64,000 nucleotides of DNA, taken from Leptospira sp. GTDB lineage: Bacteria > Spirochaetota > Leptospiria > Leptospirales > Leptospiraceae. The DNA lies in contig JAACWH010000020.1 of NCBI GenBank assembly GCA_009991425.1, positions 1-64,000 on the forward strand, written 5' to 3'. The translations under genes were made by a program, and so were the position numbers. Shown piece by piece: positions 44,280-53,780 of the stretch. The notes beneath the pieces are model-generated. The model was not told where the DNA came from. It searched no databases and saw nothing but the letters and a program-made list of their open reading frames with translations. The stretch's first letter is position 1; each line of letters starts with the position of its first letter.

Positions 44280-46208
44280 TTGAAATCTTCCCGAGCATCT
44301 ATAATACCTATACTCGCAGTACTTGCGTCTATTCTAATCCTCTACCCATCCTTTGGAGAACGAGAGTTAGAGTTAGCAATTCGTCCAGAGTTTAAAGAAC
44401 TTTCTCAAGAATCAAAAGATTCCATTCTTCAATCTTTCGAAGAAAAATGGAAAAAGGATTATAATTCTGATGGAGATTGGGCTATCAAACCTAGTCCTTC
44501 TGAATTTAAATCAGAACCTTTTTTCTTGATAACTGGCCGTTTTATTACTTCAGCCAAAATCAATCAAATCTCCCAAGAAAATCCAGAATTGGTTTGGGAA
44601 CCTAAGAACCGTTTGGTTCCAACTCAGATTGAAGAATTGATTAAAGGTGGCAAGCCACTTGCTATTAAATTTGGTTTGGACTTGCAAGGTGGTATGAGAG
44701 TTGTCTTAAAAGGTGATTTTGAAACTTATGTTTCTAAATTACGAGATATCTACTCCCAAGAATTCAGTGAATTGCAAGCCAAGAAAAATGATCTAAGTTT
44801 GAGTGAAGAGGAAAGATCAGAAGTCAACCAAAAGTTAGATGAATTCGAAGCTAGATTTGAACTCACTCCTTTTCGTAAGCAACTCGAACTTGAGAAGGCT
44901 AAAACTATTATAGACAATCGTCTAACGAACCAAAATCTTACTGAGCCGCAAGTTCGTATCCAATCAGAACAAGGTGCTGTAGAAGTTTCCCTTCCTGGTG
45001 TTTCCAATTCATCCAAAATTTTAGAGATACTACAATCTACTGAAACGGTAGAATACCGATTGGAAGAACCAGATCCAGGTATCTATGGGCAGAAGTTTAG
45101 AGATGAAGAAAGAAGGCTTCTGGATGCTGGCAAACGTGAAGAAACTGACATTGTAAAATACCAAAAGATTATCAAAGATCGTTTAGGTCGGGAAGCTCAG
45201 ATGAAATTTCTATCTGACCTCGAAACGAAATATGGAATTCCTAAAGATCGATTTAAGTTATTTGCATTATGGGCAAGGGGTGCAAATTCCAACTCACCTC
45301 TACTTCCTAGATCCTTTATCGTCTTAGAAAAAGCTATTGCTTTATCTGGGAATGATCTAACAAATGCACAGCCTTCTTACAACCCAAATAGTTTTGCATG
45401 GACAGTATCTTTTGCACTCACTCCACAAGGAGCAGAAAAATTCTTCGATTTAACTTCTGAAAACAGAGGAAGAAATTTAGCAATTGTTTGGGGAGATAAA
45501 GTTATCTCCAATCCAAAAATCAATGATCCAATTGCGGGAGGAAGGGCAGAAATCTCAGGTTCTTTCAACCAGGAAGAATCCTCGAGACTTGCCAATGTTA
45601 TCTCTGAAGGTTCTCTCCCAATTCCATTGAGTATTCTTGAGATGAGATTTATCGGACCAACTTTAGGTTTGGAATCTATCAAAGTAGGGATGAAATCAGT
45701 ATTAATTGGTTTTATTTTAGTAATGGGTTATATGATTTTCTATTATGGTATCGCTGGCTTCATCGCTGATATTACACTTTTAGTCAATATTATAATTCTA
45801 ATGGCACTTTTAAGTTTGATGGATTTTACATTAACTTTACCTGGGTTTGCTGGTATAATTTTAACCGTAGGTATGGCAGTTGATGCCAATGTGATCATCT
45901 ACGAAAGGATTCGAGAAGAACTCGATGCAGGTAAACATATTACTTTAGCAGTATCCCGAGGATTCGAAAATGCCTTCTGGACTATCATTGATGCGAACGT
46001 AACAACTTTGATTTCGGGCATACTTATGATTCGTCTTGGAAATGGCCCAATCAAGGGATTTGCGATTACACTTTGTTGGGGTATCATCACTTCCTTATTT
46101 ACATCCTTGGTTCTTAGTAGAATTCTTATGGAATTCACTGCCAACAAAACACCAATCAAAACATTTCGATTGGGATTTAATTTCCTTAAAAAGAAAGGGG
46201 CTAACTAA
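44280..46208 (+). CDS. secD: Protein translocase subunit SecD
   Basis: A 642-aa proton-driven accessory of the Sec translocon. TTG start at 44280, with TAGGAG 6 bases upstream. One N-terminal membrane helix, a long periplasmic part with LDLQGGMRVVLKGD and the P1-domain segment AKTIIDNRLTNQNLTEPQVRIQ, then five membrane helices near the C-terminus with GMAVDANVIIYERIREEL, the SecD/SecF family motif. A charged coiled insert (about 160-205) lies inside the P1 domain. The stop overlaps the secF start by one base. Confidence 0.97.
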   Translation: MKSSRASIIPILAVLASILILYPSFGERELELAIRPEFKELSQESKDSILQSFEEKWKKDYNSDGDWAIKPSPSEFKSEPFFLITGRFITSAKINQISQENPELVWEPKNRLVPTQIEELIKGGKPLAIKFGLDLQGGMRVVLKGDFETYVSKLRDIYSQEFSELQAKKNDLSLSEEERSEVNQKLDEFEARFELTPFRKQLELEKAKTIIDNRLTNQNLTEPQVRIQSEQGAVEVSLPGVSNSSKILEILQSTETVEYRLEEPDPGIYGQKFRDEERRLLDAGKREETDIVKYQKIIKDRLGREAQMKFLSDLETKYGIPKDRFKLFALWARGANSNSPLLPRSFIVLEKAIALSGNDLTNAQPSYNPNSFAWTVSFALTPQGAEKFFDLTSENRGRNLAIVWGDKVISNPKINDPIAGGRAEISGSFNQEESSRLANVISEGSLPIPLSILEMRFIGPTLGLESIKVGMKSVLIGFILVMGYMIFYYGIAGFIADITLLVNIIILMALLSLMDFTLTLPGFAGIILTVGMAVDANVIIYERIREELDAGKHITLAVSRGFENAFWTIIDANVTTLISGILMIRLGNGPIKGFAITLCWGIITSLFTSLVLSRILMEFTANKTPIKTFRLGFNFLKKKGAN

Positions 46209-47140
46209 TGTTTGATTTTATTAAGTATAAATATTTTAGTATTTCTATATCTTGGATTCTAATTTTTGCAGGATTTGGAATCACATATGGAGTGCATGGG
46301 GGATTTGCAAATTCTTTGGACTTCAATGGAGGAATTCGAACTACAATAGAATTCAGTCCTGAGATTACTAGAGAGAAGTTAAATTCTTACTTCGCAGATA
46401 GAAAAATTGAAGCGGTACTCATTCAATTGGATAAGGACAAAAATGTTTGGCAGATCGATACGAATCTATCTGTTTTGGATAATTATATCTTAGAAAGAAA
46501 AGAAACCAACCAGGTTGATGGTTCTCCTGTTCAAGATTTCATTGCTTCTATTTCCAAAGACTTTTCTATTACGCAAGACCATGTTCTGAGTGCAGATCAA
46601 GTAGGAGCAATTGTCGGCGGGGAATTAACTGAGACAGGTATTTCATTGATACTTTGGACCTTAGTAGTAATGACAGGCTATTTGACATTTCGGTTTCGAT
46701 TCTTTAGATTTGCATTTGGTGCAAGTTTCGCTTTGTTACATGACTTATTTTTTACTCTTGCTATGATAGGTGCTTTTCAAATTAAACCAAGCATTCCTTT
46801 AATCGCTGCCATCTTAACGCTTTTAGGTTACTCTATCAATGATACTATAGTTGTATTCGATAGAATTCGTGAAAATTCCCAAGACAATCCTGACATAGCA
46901 ATGGCTCCGATTATAAACACATCGATAATTCAAACGCTTACTCGAACTGTGAATACTTCCTTTGCGACTTTAATTTCAGTAGTTGCTTTATTGATTGGTG
47001 GTGCGGTAGAGTTGTATGATTTTGCATACGTTCTAGTCTTTGGTGTGATTATTGGAACTTATTCTTCCATTTTCATAGCGGCACCAGCTATGGAGATGTT
47101 TGATAATTTCGTGAGGAATCGTAAATCAAAGCAGGCGTAA
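46208..47140 (+). CDS. secF: Protein translocase subunit SecF
   Basis: A 310-aa partner of SecD. It shows SLDFNGGIRTTIEF near the N-terminus, VGGELTETGISLI and GYSINDTIVVFDRIREN, the SecF motif, with six membrane segments. Translation is coupled to secD by a one-base overlap. Confidence 0.97.
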   Translation: MFDFIKYKYFSISISWILIFAGFGITYGVHGGFANSLDFNGGIRTTIEFSPEITREKLNSYFADRKIEAVLIQLDKDKNVWQIDTNLSVLDNYILERKETNQVDGSPVQDFIASISKDFSITQDHVLSADQVGAIVGGELTETGISLILWTLVVMTGYLTFRFRFFRFAFGASFALLHDLFFTLAMIGAFQIKPSIPLIAAILTLLGYSINDTIVVFDRIRENSQDNPDIAMAPIINTSIIQTLTRTVNTSFATLISVVALLIGGAVELYDFAYVLVFGVIIGTYSSIFIAAPAMEMFDNFVRNRKSKQA

Positions 47141-47194
47141 CTTCAAAATTGTTAGATCCTACTTTTAACAAATTGTTATAGGTTATTTTAGATA

Positions 47195-48637
47195 ATGAAC
47201 CATGATTCACCGAACGATTCCATTCAAGAAAGTATCGTTCGGGAATCTTTTCTCGCACTTGGATTCAGTTCACCTAATCCTCCTGTAGCTGCTGTCATTA
47301 CTGATGAGTCTGGTCGAATCTTAGTTAGTGCCCACACCCAGAGAACAGGTTTTAACCATGCTGAAAGAGAAGTCTACCGCTTATGGGGTGAAGACCTTAG
47401 TCTTTCTAAGGCGAAATCATTACCTCACCATCTTTTTGTTAGTCTAGAGCCTTGCACCCATTTTGGTAGAACAGCTCCTTGCCGTGACCTAATTCTTGAT
47501 CGAAAACCCAAATCTATTTCGGTTGGTTGTCTAGATCCAAATCCATTAGTTGTTGAAAAAAGAAATTCTGAAGTTTATCAGCAAGCAGGTATAGAATGGA
47601 AATTTTCAGAAACTCTTAAAATTTCTACCAAGGATTACTTGGAGCCTTTTATTACAAGAATCACACATAATCGTCCCAAGATTATCCTGAAAACGGTTGT
47701 ATCCAAAGAAGGAAATTTTGCACCAGAGAACCAAGGCAATTTTTCTATAAGCAATGCTGCATCCAATTGCGTTTTAAGTTTACTTAGGTCTAAAGTAGAT
47801 TGCATTCTAGTTGGACCAAAAACTGTAACCTTGGATAATCCTTCCTTGGACTTTCGCATTCCAAATGATATTTCTGAGTTGCTGAAATCAGAAAATAATA
47901 ACTCAAATTATACTCAGTTCAAATCATCAGACTCTAATGATTTTCAAAACTCTATATCAATTCAAGCTGGCTCTAAGTATAATCCCATAACTGATGTTGA
48001 AATAGTAAATACTGATCTTTATTCCAGGTTAATTGAATATTCAAAGGATAGTTCCATTTGGAAAGAAGCTATTGAACATTATGTATTTTACCAACCAAAG
48101 CGAGCCTTTGTTATTGACCAGTATCAGGCTATCGATTCAAAATTCATTGAAAAACAAATCAAAATTCAAGAAGCTTTAAGAACATATATTCAAGAAAATA
48201 TAAATGATCATACTAATAGTCAATTAACAGAAAGTAAGAATGAACTTTTACCTGAAGTTATTTTCTTTTTGTTGGAAGGAAAGGATCTTTCCTCGACGGA
48301 TTTTTCTAGTAATGAGATTGATAGGCTACTTAAGATTCCGAATTCTAAAATTATAAAACTAGAGTCTGAAAATTTTGGGAATCAAATTCTTGATGAACTC
48401 AACCTGCTTGGTGTAAACCTTTTGCTTATCGAGGGAGGAAATTTATTGTATAAAGAATTTTTTGACATTTTGCAATCCCAAGATGAGATTCTTTATGTGC
48501 AAAATAATGACATTAGTATCCCAAAGGGAAAAGCTCCTGTCTTTGCTGATAAATTAAAAAATGCATTTTTTCAAAAAGAAATAAATTCTGATACTTGGAA
48601 AGTTTTTAAAAAGGAGGAATTATGTTTACAGGTTTAG
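47195..48637 (+). CDS. ribD: Riboflavin biosynthesis deaminase/reductase RibD with an insertion
   Basis: Bifunctional enzyme that deaminates 2,5-diamino-6-ribosylamino-pyrimidinone 5'-phosphate and reduces the product. The deaminase domain (1-145) holds zinc ligands His55 with Glu57 in HAE, and Cys87/Cys96 in EPCTHFGRTAPC. The reductase domain is recognisable (PKIILKTVVSKEGNFAP, DCILVGPKTVTLDNPSLDFR, NLLLIEGGNLLY) but divergent. The total of 480 aa exceeds the usual 350-380: an Asn/Ser/Lys-rich stretch of roughly 100 aa (about 230-350) is inserted inside the reductase domain. The gene overlaps ribE by 16 bases. Confidence 0.9.
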   Translation: MNHDSPNDSIQESIVRESFLALGFSSPNPPVAAVITDESGRILVSAHTQRTGFNHAEREVYRLWGEDLSLSKAKSLPHHLFVSLEPCTHFGRTAPCRDLILDRKPKSISVGCLDPNPLVVEKRNSEVYQQAGIEWKFSETLKISTKDYLEPFITRITHNRPKIILKTVVSKEGNFAPENQGNFSISNAASNCVLSLLRSKVDCILVGPKTVTLDNPSLDFRIPNDISELLKSENNNSNYTQFKSSDSNDFQNSISIQAGSKYNPITDVEIVNTDLYSRLIEYSKDSSIWKEAIEHYVFYQPKRAFVIDQYQAIDSKFIEKQIKIQEALRTYIQENINDHTNSQLTESKNELLPEVIFFLLEGKDLSSTDFSSNEIDRLLKIPNSKIIKLESENFGNQILDELNLLGVNLLLIEGGNLLYKEFFDILQSQDEILYVQNNDISIPKGKAPVFADKLKNAFFQKEINSDTWKVFKKEELCLQV

Positions 48638-49230
48638 TGGAAGGAAAAGGAATTATTACAGAGGTTTCGGAAACAAATGGCGGCAAGAAATTTACTGCAA
48701 GATTTCATTGGCTGGAAAATGATCTCAAATTAGGTGACAGCATCTCTATCTCTGGCGCCTGCCAAACCGTAACTGATTTAAAAGATAATAAAGAAGAATT
48801 CTCATTCTATTCATCTTATAAAACTCTAGAACTTACTAATCTGGGAGAGCTAAAGATCGGAGATGAGATTAACCTAGAGCGTTCTGTAACACCTAGCACT
48901 AGGCTAGGTGGACATTATGTGCAAGGTCATGTTGATGGGACAGGGACTGTTTCTTTTTCTGAAGCCAGGGACAATGGATTAGTCTGGGTGTATTATATTG
49001 AATATCCAGAGTGGATGGATAAATATATAGTTACAAGAGGAAGCATAACTGTAGATGGAATAAGTCTAACAGTAGTAAGTCTCCCTAACAAAAATCAATT
49101 TGAGTTGGTGCTTATTCCAGAGACCATCCAGAAGACAGTCGCTTCTAAATGGATAGCTGGATCTAAGGTAAATTTAGAAATAGACTTGATAGCTCGTTAT
49201 TTGGAAAAGATGCAGACCAAATCCGAATAA
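48622..49230 (+). CDS. ribE: Riboflavin synthase alpha chain
   Basis: Dismutates two 6,7-dimethyl-8-ribityllumazine molecules to riboflavin. The 202-aa protein starts MFTGLVEGKG and has two similar lumazine-binding barrels, with GDSISISGACQTV and GGHYVQGHVDGTG in the first, and RGSITVDGISLTV in the second, as expected. A strong AAGGAGG ribosome site lies inside the ribD end. ribH (lumazine synthase) is not in the window. Confidence 0.96.
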   Translation: MFTGLVEGKGIITEVSETNGGKKFTARFHWLENDLKLGDSISISGACQTVTDLKDNKEEFSFYSSYKTLELTNLGELKIGDEINLERSVTPSTRLGGHYVQGHVDGTGTVSFSEARDNGLVWVYYIEYPEWMDKYIVTRGSITVDGISLTVVSLPNKNQFELVLIPETIQKTVASKWIAGSKVNLEIDLIARYLEKMQTKSE

Positions 49231-49357
49231 TTCGAAGCTATATAATTAGATAGCATTACTACTGTTTTTTCGAAAGATTACTCCATGTTGTCAAAGCGGT
49301 TCATGCAGAATTCAATCCTGCGGCTAATGAAATTTTCCTTTAATTATTCTATTTATC

Positions 49358-49726
49358 TTAACCCTTTAAGAGGGCATCGATATCATCATCGTTGTCCATA
49401 TATTTGGTATCGAAATCAACCTTCGAAAGAATCTCGAAGAACATATCTAATTTTGCTAGTTTGAATACGTTCATAATCATTGGTTTAATTCCTACTAGAA
49501 TCATTTTCCCATTTTTATTCTTCAAAGAATTTAGACATTTAATCAAAGATCCAATTCCAGATGAATCTATATAATCCAATTTAGTCATGTCAATTGCTAC
49601 AATCTGAGGCTTAGATTCTAATTGCTTATTGAAAATACTTTCGAATTCTTCGGTGGACTCAATGTCATATTTGCCTGAAATTTCTATAATTTTAATACTT
49701 CCCACTTGGTTGAGCTTGAGTTCCAT
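49358..49726 (-). CDS. STAS-domain anti-sigma factor antagonist
   Basis: A 122-aa single STAS domain of the SpoIIAA/RsbV type, the partner-switch protein that frees a sigma factor or another target when unphosphorylated. The phosphorylated-Ser motif is DYIDSSGIGSL (Ser56 expected). The whole protein fits the fold: MELKLNQVGSIKIIEISGKYD start and KMILVGIKPMIMNVFKLAKL. No anti-sigma kinase or sigma gene is adjacent. It lies opposite to, and between, ribE and ribBA, which separates the riboflavin genes. Its target is unknown. Confidence 0.9.
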   Translation of the reverse strand: MELKLNQVGSIKIIEISGKYDIESTEEFESIFNKQLESKPQIVAIDMTKLDYIDSSGIGSLIKCLNSLKNKNGKMILVGIKPMIMNVFKLAKLDMFFEILSKVDFDTKYMDNDDDIDALLKG

Positions 49727-49846
49727 AATAATTCCTTATTCCGTATTTATCTTGTAGTTTATTACTAAGTTTTGCTATGGGAAATCAATGATTTTTCAGT
49801 GTCTTTTTCAACAAATTTTAAAAAATTGGTATTAGGAGAGACCATA

Positions 49847-51049
49847 ATGGTTCAACCAATAGAAAAAGCGATCGAAGATATTAAATCAGGTAAAATGATA
49901 ATTCTCGTTGATTCAGAGGATCGGGAAAACGAGGGAGATTTGGTAATTGCAGCAGAATTTGCAACCAAGGAACAGATTAATTTCATGGCAACCCATGGTA
50001 GAGGTCTGATCTGTATTCCTATGTCTCAGGATCGACTTCGTAAATTAGGTCTAGGTAAATTGCAGACTGGTTCAGGTGATAAGCATGGAACAGCATTTAC
50101 TCTCTCTGTAGATGCAAAAAATGGGACTACAACTGGAATTTCAGCCGGTGATCGTGCCAAAACAATTGAAGTGATGTTAGATGAAACTTCTACTTCAGAA
50201 GATCTGGTTACACCAGGTCATTTGTTTCCTTTAGAAGCTGTGGCAGGTGGTGTACTTAGAAGAGCTGGTCATACAGAAGCATCTGTTGACTTAAGTGTGC
50301 TTGCAGGTTTGAAACCATCTGGTGTGATCTGCGAGATAATGAATGAAGACGGAACCATGGCTCGACTTCCCGATTTAGAAATATTTGCAGTCAAACACAA
50401 CCTTAATATTTATACAATAGAAGATCTAATACATTATAGACAACAAAAAGATAGATTGGTACATTTGGAAGTTGATACCAGGTTACCTACTGAATATGGA
50501 GACTTTCAAATTCGAGCATATTCAACTCTTATTGATGATAAAATACACGTAGCACTTGTTAAAGGAGAAATCTCGCCAGGTGATGAGGTTCTCGTCAGAG
50601 TTCATTCCGAATGTCTAACAGGAGATATATTCTTTAGTCAAAGATGTGATTGCGGAGCCCAATTGCACGCAGCTTTGAAAATGATTGAAGAAGCAGGTAA
50701 AGGTGTTCTTCTATATATGCGCCAAGAGGGACGAGGGATTGGACTAATCAATAAATTAAAGGCCTATCAATTCCAAGACAAGGGAATGGATACTGTCGAA
50801 GCAAATTTGGAACTCGGATTTGCACCTGACTTACGTGACTATGGAATAGGCGCACAGATTCTAAAAGACATTGGGATTAAAAATATGAAACTCATTACCA
50901 ATAACCCTCGTAAGATCGTAGGATTAGAAGGATATGAACTTTCCGTAGTTGATCGTGTTCCCATCGAAATTGCATCTCATTCAGAGAACCATAACTATCT
51001 TTTAACAAAAAAGTTAAAGATGGGTCACTTGTTGGGCATTCAGAATTAA
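49847..51049 (+). CDS. ribBA: Bifunctional DHBP synthase / GTP cyclohydrolase II
   Basis: Supplies both riboflavin precursors: 3,4-dihydroxy-2-butanone 4-phosphate from ribulose 5-phosphate and the pyrimidine precursor from GTP. The start at 49847 has AGGAGA 7 bases upstream; the frame extends to 49772 but lacks support. Residues 1-200 are Rib[34 protein letters not shown]. Residues 205-400 are Rib[21 protein letters not shown] (zinc cysteines) and [19 protein letters not shown]. The total of 400 aa is normal. No FMN riboswitch is seen in the 120-base leader. Confidence 0.97.
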   Translation: MVQPIEKAIEDIKSGKMIILVDSEDRENEGDLVIAAEFATKEQINFMATHGRGLICIPMSQDRLRKLGLGKLQTGSGDKHGTAFTLSVDAKNGTTTGISAGDRAKTIEVMLDETSTSEDLVTPGHLFPLEAVAGGVLRRAGHTEASVDLSVLAGLKPSGVICEIMNEDGTMARLPDLEIFAVKHNLNIYTIEDLIHYRQQKDRLVHLEVDTRLPTEYGDFQIRAYSTLIDDKIHVALVKGEISPGDEVLVRVHSECLTGDIFFSQRCDCGAQLHAALKMIEEAGKGVLLYMRQEGRGIGLINKLKAYQFQDKGMDTVEANLELGFAPDLRDYGIGAQILKDIGIKNMKLITNNPRKIVGLEGYELSVVDRVPIEIASHSENHNYLLTKKLKMGHLLGIQN

Positions 51050-51056
51050 GAAGGAA

Positions 51057-51755
51057 TTAAGGACTTAGTCTTTCCCTAATCCAAGAAATACTATTTCCAG
51101 TATTTATTTCTGGTATTAGTTGACTTGACTTATTATGCAAATTAAGTTTTGTATAACGTATTCTATCATGCAACCTACTCGGTCTTCCCTGCCAGAATTC
51201 AATTGAAGTAGGCTCGCATTCATAGCCTCCCCAGATGTCGGGCATGGGAATGTCTTTTGTATCTTGGAAAGATTTTACTAGATCTGCATACTTATTTTCC
51301 AAGTATTCTCTGGATTCAATAACAGAAGATTGAAGGGAGGCATGGGCACCAATTTGACTTTCTCTTGGTCTAGTTTTGAAGTAGGCATAGGAATCACCTT
51401 TACTTAGTTTGCTGACTTTACCACTGATACGGACTTGTCGTTCTAATTCGGGCCAAAAGAAAAGCAGTGCTATATTAGTATTGCCTTCCATCTCTGTACC
51501 CTTACGAGAACTATAATTGCTGAAGAATTGAAACCTTCCCTGAACTATTCCTTTCAATAAAAGGATTCGACTGCTTGGCTCTCCATCTTTGGATACTGTT
51601 GAGACTGTCATAGCTGTTGGTTCTAAAACCTTAGCTTGAATAGCTTCTTGCATCCATGTCTCAAAGGCTTGGACAGGATTTTCTGCTAAGCTATCTTTTG
51701 TTAGTTCTTTCTTGGTGTAATTGATTCGTATGTCGGCTAGGTTGATTTCATTCAT
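51057..51755 (-). CDS. pdxH: Pyridoxamine 5'-phosphate oxidase
   Basis: FMN enzyme that oxidises pyridoxamine or pyridoxine 5'-phosphate to pyridoxal 5'-phosphate. The 232-aa protein shows MTVSTVSKDGEPSSRILLLKG, FQFFSNYSSRKGTEM, NIALLFFWPELERQVRISGKV, and the C-terminal EFWQGRPSRLHDRIRYTK. It is the last gene of a minus-strand run after the aminotransferase and prepilin peptidase, overlapping the latter by 8 bases. The aminotransferase two genes upstream uses PLP, but a direct link is not implied. Confidence 0.96.
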   Translation of the reverse strand: MNEINLADIRINYTKKELTKDSLAENPVQAFETWMQEAIQAKVLEPTAMTVSTVSKDGEPSSRILLLKGIVQGRFQFFSNYSSRKGTEMEGNTNIALLFFWPELERQVRISGKVSKLSKGDSYAYFKTRPRESQIGAHASLQSSVIESREYLENKYADLVKSFQDTKDIPMPDIWGGYECEPTSIEFWQGRPSRLHDRIRYTKLNLHNKSSQLIPEINTGNSISWIRERLSP

Positions 51756-52599
51756 AAATTTCAGGTCTCTCTGTTTCTAGAAATTGGAAATAGGTAAATA
51801 GAATTTTACAAGCAAAAGTGATAAACAATCCCAAACAGAAATACACTCCCATTGGAATTGGAATGTTGGTAATCTTTTCATTGCGATTTCTAAAGGCAAG
51901 AGAGATTACAACTGCAGGTATGTAAGAAGCATTCAAGAATAGCATCCACCAAGGATGACCACATAAGAATGCAAAGCAGGGTGCAAATAATACATCCCCC
52001 AAGCCTATTCCTCTCGGATAGAAAAAATACAGTAGAGCATAGAATCCACCAAAGCCAAGGATTACATAAAGATCCATTAAGCCTGGAAATTGTTCTGTTA
52101 ATAAAAAGTTAACTAGTAAACCCCAAGCAAATATCCAAATAAGATTTTCATAATCCAAGGAGAAATGCGTAGCATCGGTCGAAATGGAAATAATTAAATG
52201 ACCTGTTAAGGCTAGACAGGCAAAGCTAAGTAGAATATTATTACTAGCTTGGAATACAAGAACAGCAAGTAAGCCAAACATAAATTCACCTAGTGGATAG
52301 ATCAGAGGAATCTGGTATCCACAGTGTTTGCATTTTCCTTTTGTGAAAATATAGCCAACAATCGGAATTAGATGTAGGGAATTTATTGGAGCAGCACAGT
52401 TTTCACAGTTGCTAGGAGTAATTAATAATTCTTTTAATCTGGCAAGTCCTTTGAATTGTTTTCTCTTCTGGGTATAGTAGAGATCAAGAATTCGGTAGCT
52501 TAGATTAAAATAGAAACTACCAATAGATGCTCCCAATAAAAACAATGGAATATAAATGAAAATCTTTGCATTCTCTGAATTTAATAATGAAAAATCCAT
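51748..52599 (-). CDS. Type IV prepilin peptidase (A24 family)
   Basis: Membrane aspartyl protease that cleaves and N-methylates type IV pilin or type II secretion pseudopilin leaders. The 283-aa protein has several membrane segments. The N-terminal cytosolic loop has the CxxC pairs CENCAAPINS and CKHCGYQIPL. The active-site aspartates are in TDATHFSLDYENL and GLGDVLFAP (GxGD motif). The GxGD block reads GLGDVLF without the usual Lys after the motif. Pilin genes are not in the window. It overlaps the aminotransferase stop by one base. Confidence 0.92.
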   Translation of the reverse strand: MDFSLLNSENAKIFIYIPLFLLGASIGSFYFNLSYRILDLYYTQKRKQFKGLARLKELLITPSNCENCAAPINSLHLIPIVGYIFTKGKCKHCGYQIPLIYPLGEFMFGLLAVLVFQASNNILLSFACLALTGHLIISISTDATHFSLDYENLIWIFAWGLLVNFLLTEQFPGLMDLYVILGFGGFYALLYFFYPRGIGLGDVLFAPCFAFLCGHPWWMLFLNASYIPAVVISLAFRNRNEKITNIPIPMGVYFCLGLFITFACKILFTYFQFLETERPEIYE

Positions 52600-53708
52600 T
52601 AGTTAATTATTTTAGATAATCTTTGCAAGGCGGCAATACCCTTTTTCAATTGATCCCATTCACAAGCAAAGGACAGGCGCACATGATTGTGATCTTCGCA
52701 GAAGATATAACCTGGAACTAGAATTAATTTTTCCTGTTCTACTGCTTTTTTCACAAAGTCTTCATCGTTAATGGGAACTTTTAGAAAATAATAAAATGCG
52801 CCATCGCTTTTGTTCATTTCATAGTAATCTTTAAGTTCCTCATAGACATAGTCTCTTTTCTCTTTGTAATCGGAGATGTAGGAACTCATATCGGTCTTCA
52901 AGGCAACTATGCCAGCCCACTGAACGGGTGCTGGAGCACAGACTACAGTATATTGCTGTAAGGTAGTAAGTGCTTTGATTACATCTAAGGGTGCTAAAAT
53001 AGAAGATAATCTAAGGCCTGTCATATTATAAGTTTTGGAGAAACCTGAAAGAGTAATCGTTTTTTCATATTCAGATCCAATGGAGCTGAACTTATTATCA
53101 TAATCAAATAGTTCATAGATTTCATCCGAAACGAGATAGGCTCCTGTTTTTTCGGCAAGTTTAGCTAGAGCTTGCAATTGTTCTTTGGCGAGAATTTTGC
53201 CAGTAGGATTGGAAGGTGTTGAGAATAGAATTATCTTTAGTTTTTTGGATTCCCATTTTCCCAGATCGGATTCTTGGAATGATTCATGGACAGTATGTAC
53301 TTTTGCTCCATAGAAACCCAGCATGGAAGGATACATGAGAAAGTAAGGTGACACAATCAAGCATTCATCACCTGGATCAACCAAGGCATTGAATAGAAGA
53401 AAGAGAGAAGAACTAATCCCTGATGTTACGAGAACGCTGTCGGAAGTTGCATAAGATATTTTATTGAAGTTACGGTATTTTTCAGCAATGGCTTCCCTAA
53501 GTTCCGGTATACCAGCTGTTAGAGTATACGAAGTTTTGCCTTCATCAAGTGCTTGCTTCATCGCATCTACAATAGGACTTGGACAAGGAAAATGAGGTTG
53601 GCCTATGGAAAAATTGATAGGATTTTCTATACTACGAGCCAATTCGAATGCTTTTCGAATGGGTGAACTATCTATGAGGGACATTTTCTGAGCGAGAGCC
53701 ATAAACAT
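52599..53708 (-). CDS. Class I/II PLP-dependent aminotransferase
   Basis: A 369-aa fold-type I aminotransferase, similar to the AspC-like (subgroup I) group. Seen: FSIGQPHFPCPSPIVDAM, YTLTAGIPELREAIAEKY, FSTPSNPTGKIL, VSDEIYELFDY and the PLP Lys in LSGFSKTYNMTGLRLS, with the C-terminal HVRLSFACEWDQ Arg. Substrate is probably an amino acid such as aspartate or an aromatic, but cannot be fixed from sequence alone. The start is at 53708 or the ATG at 53702. It begins the minus-strand run with prepilin peptidase and pdxH. Confidence 0.9.
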   Translation of the reverse strand: MFMALAQKMSLIDSSPIRKAFELARSIENPINFSIGQPHFPCPSPIVDAMKQALDEGKTSYTLTAGIPELREAIAEKYRNFNKISYATSDSVLVTSGISSSLFLLFNALVDPGDECLIVSPYFLMYPSMLGFYGAKVHTVHESFQESDLGKWESKKLKIILFSTPSNPTGKILAKEQLQALAKLAEKTGAYLVSDEIYELFDYDNKFSSIGSEYEKTITLSGFSKTYNMTGLRLSSILAPLDVIKALTTLQQYTVVCAPAPVQWAGIVALKTDMSSYISDYKEKRDYVYEELKDYYEMNKSDGAFYYFLKVPINDEDFVKKAVEQEKLILVPGYIFCEDHNHVRLSFACEWDQLKKGIAALQRLSKIIN

Positions 53709-53780
53709 AGACTCTGGGTCTAGTAGTAATAGTCAATAGATTTTGGTTGTCAGCTAGACCCATCAGCAAATTATAAACCT

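Noticed and set aside
49231..49357. Possible FMN riboswitch or terminator between ribE and the STAS gene
   Set aside because: The conserved FMN element sequences are not found; only a short imperfect palindrome (GCAG...CTGC near 49306-49322) and a weak GCTAT/ATAGC stem are seen.
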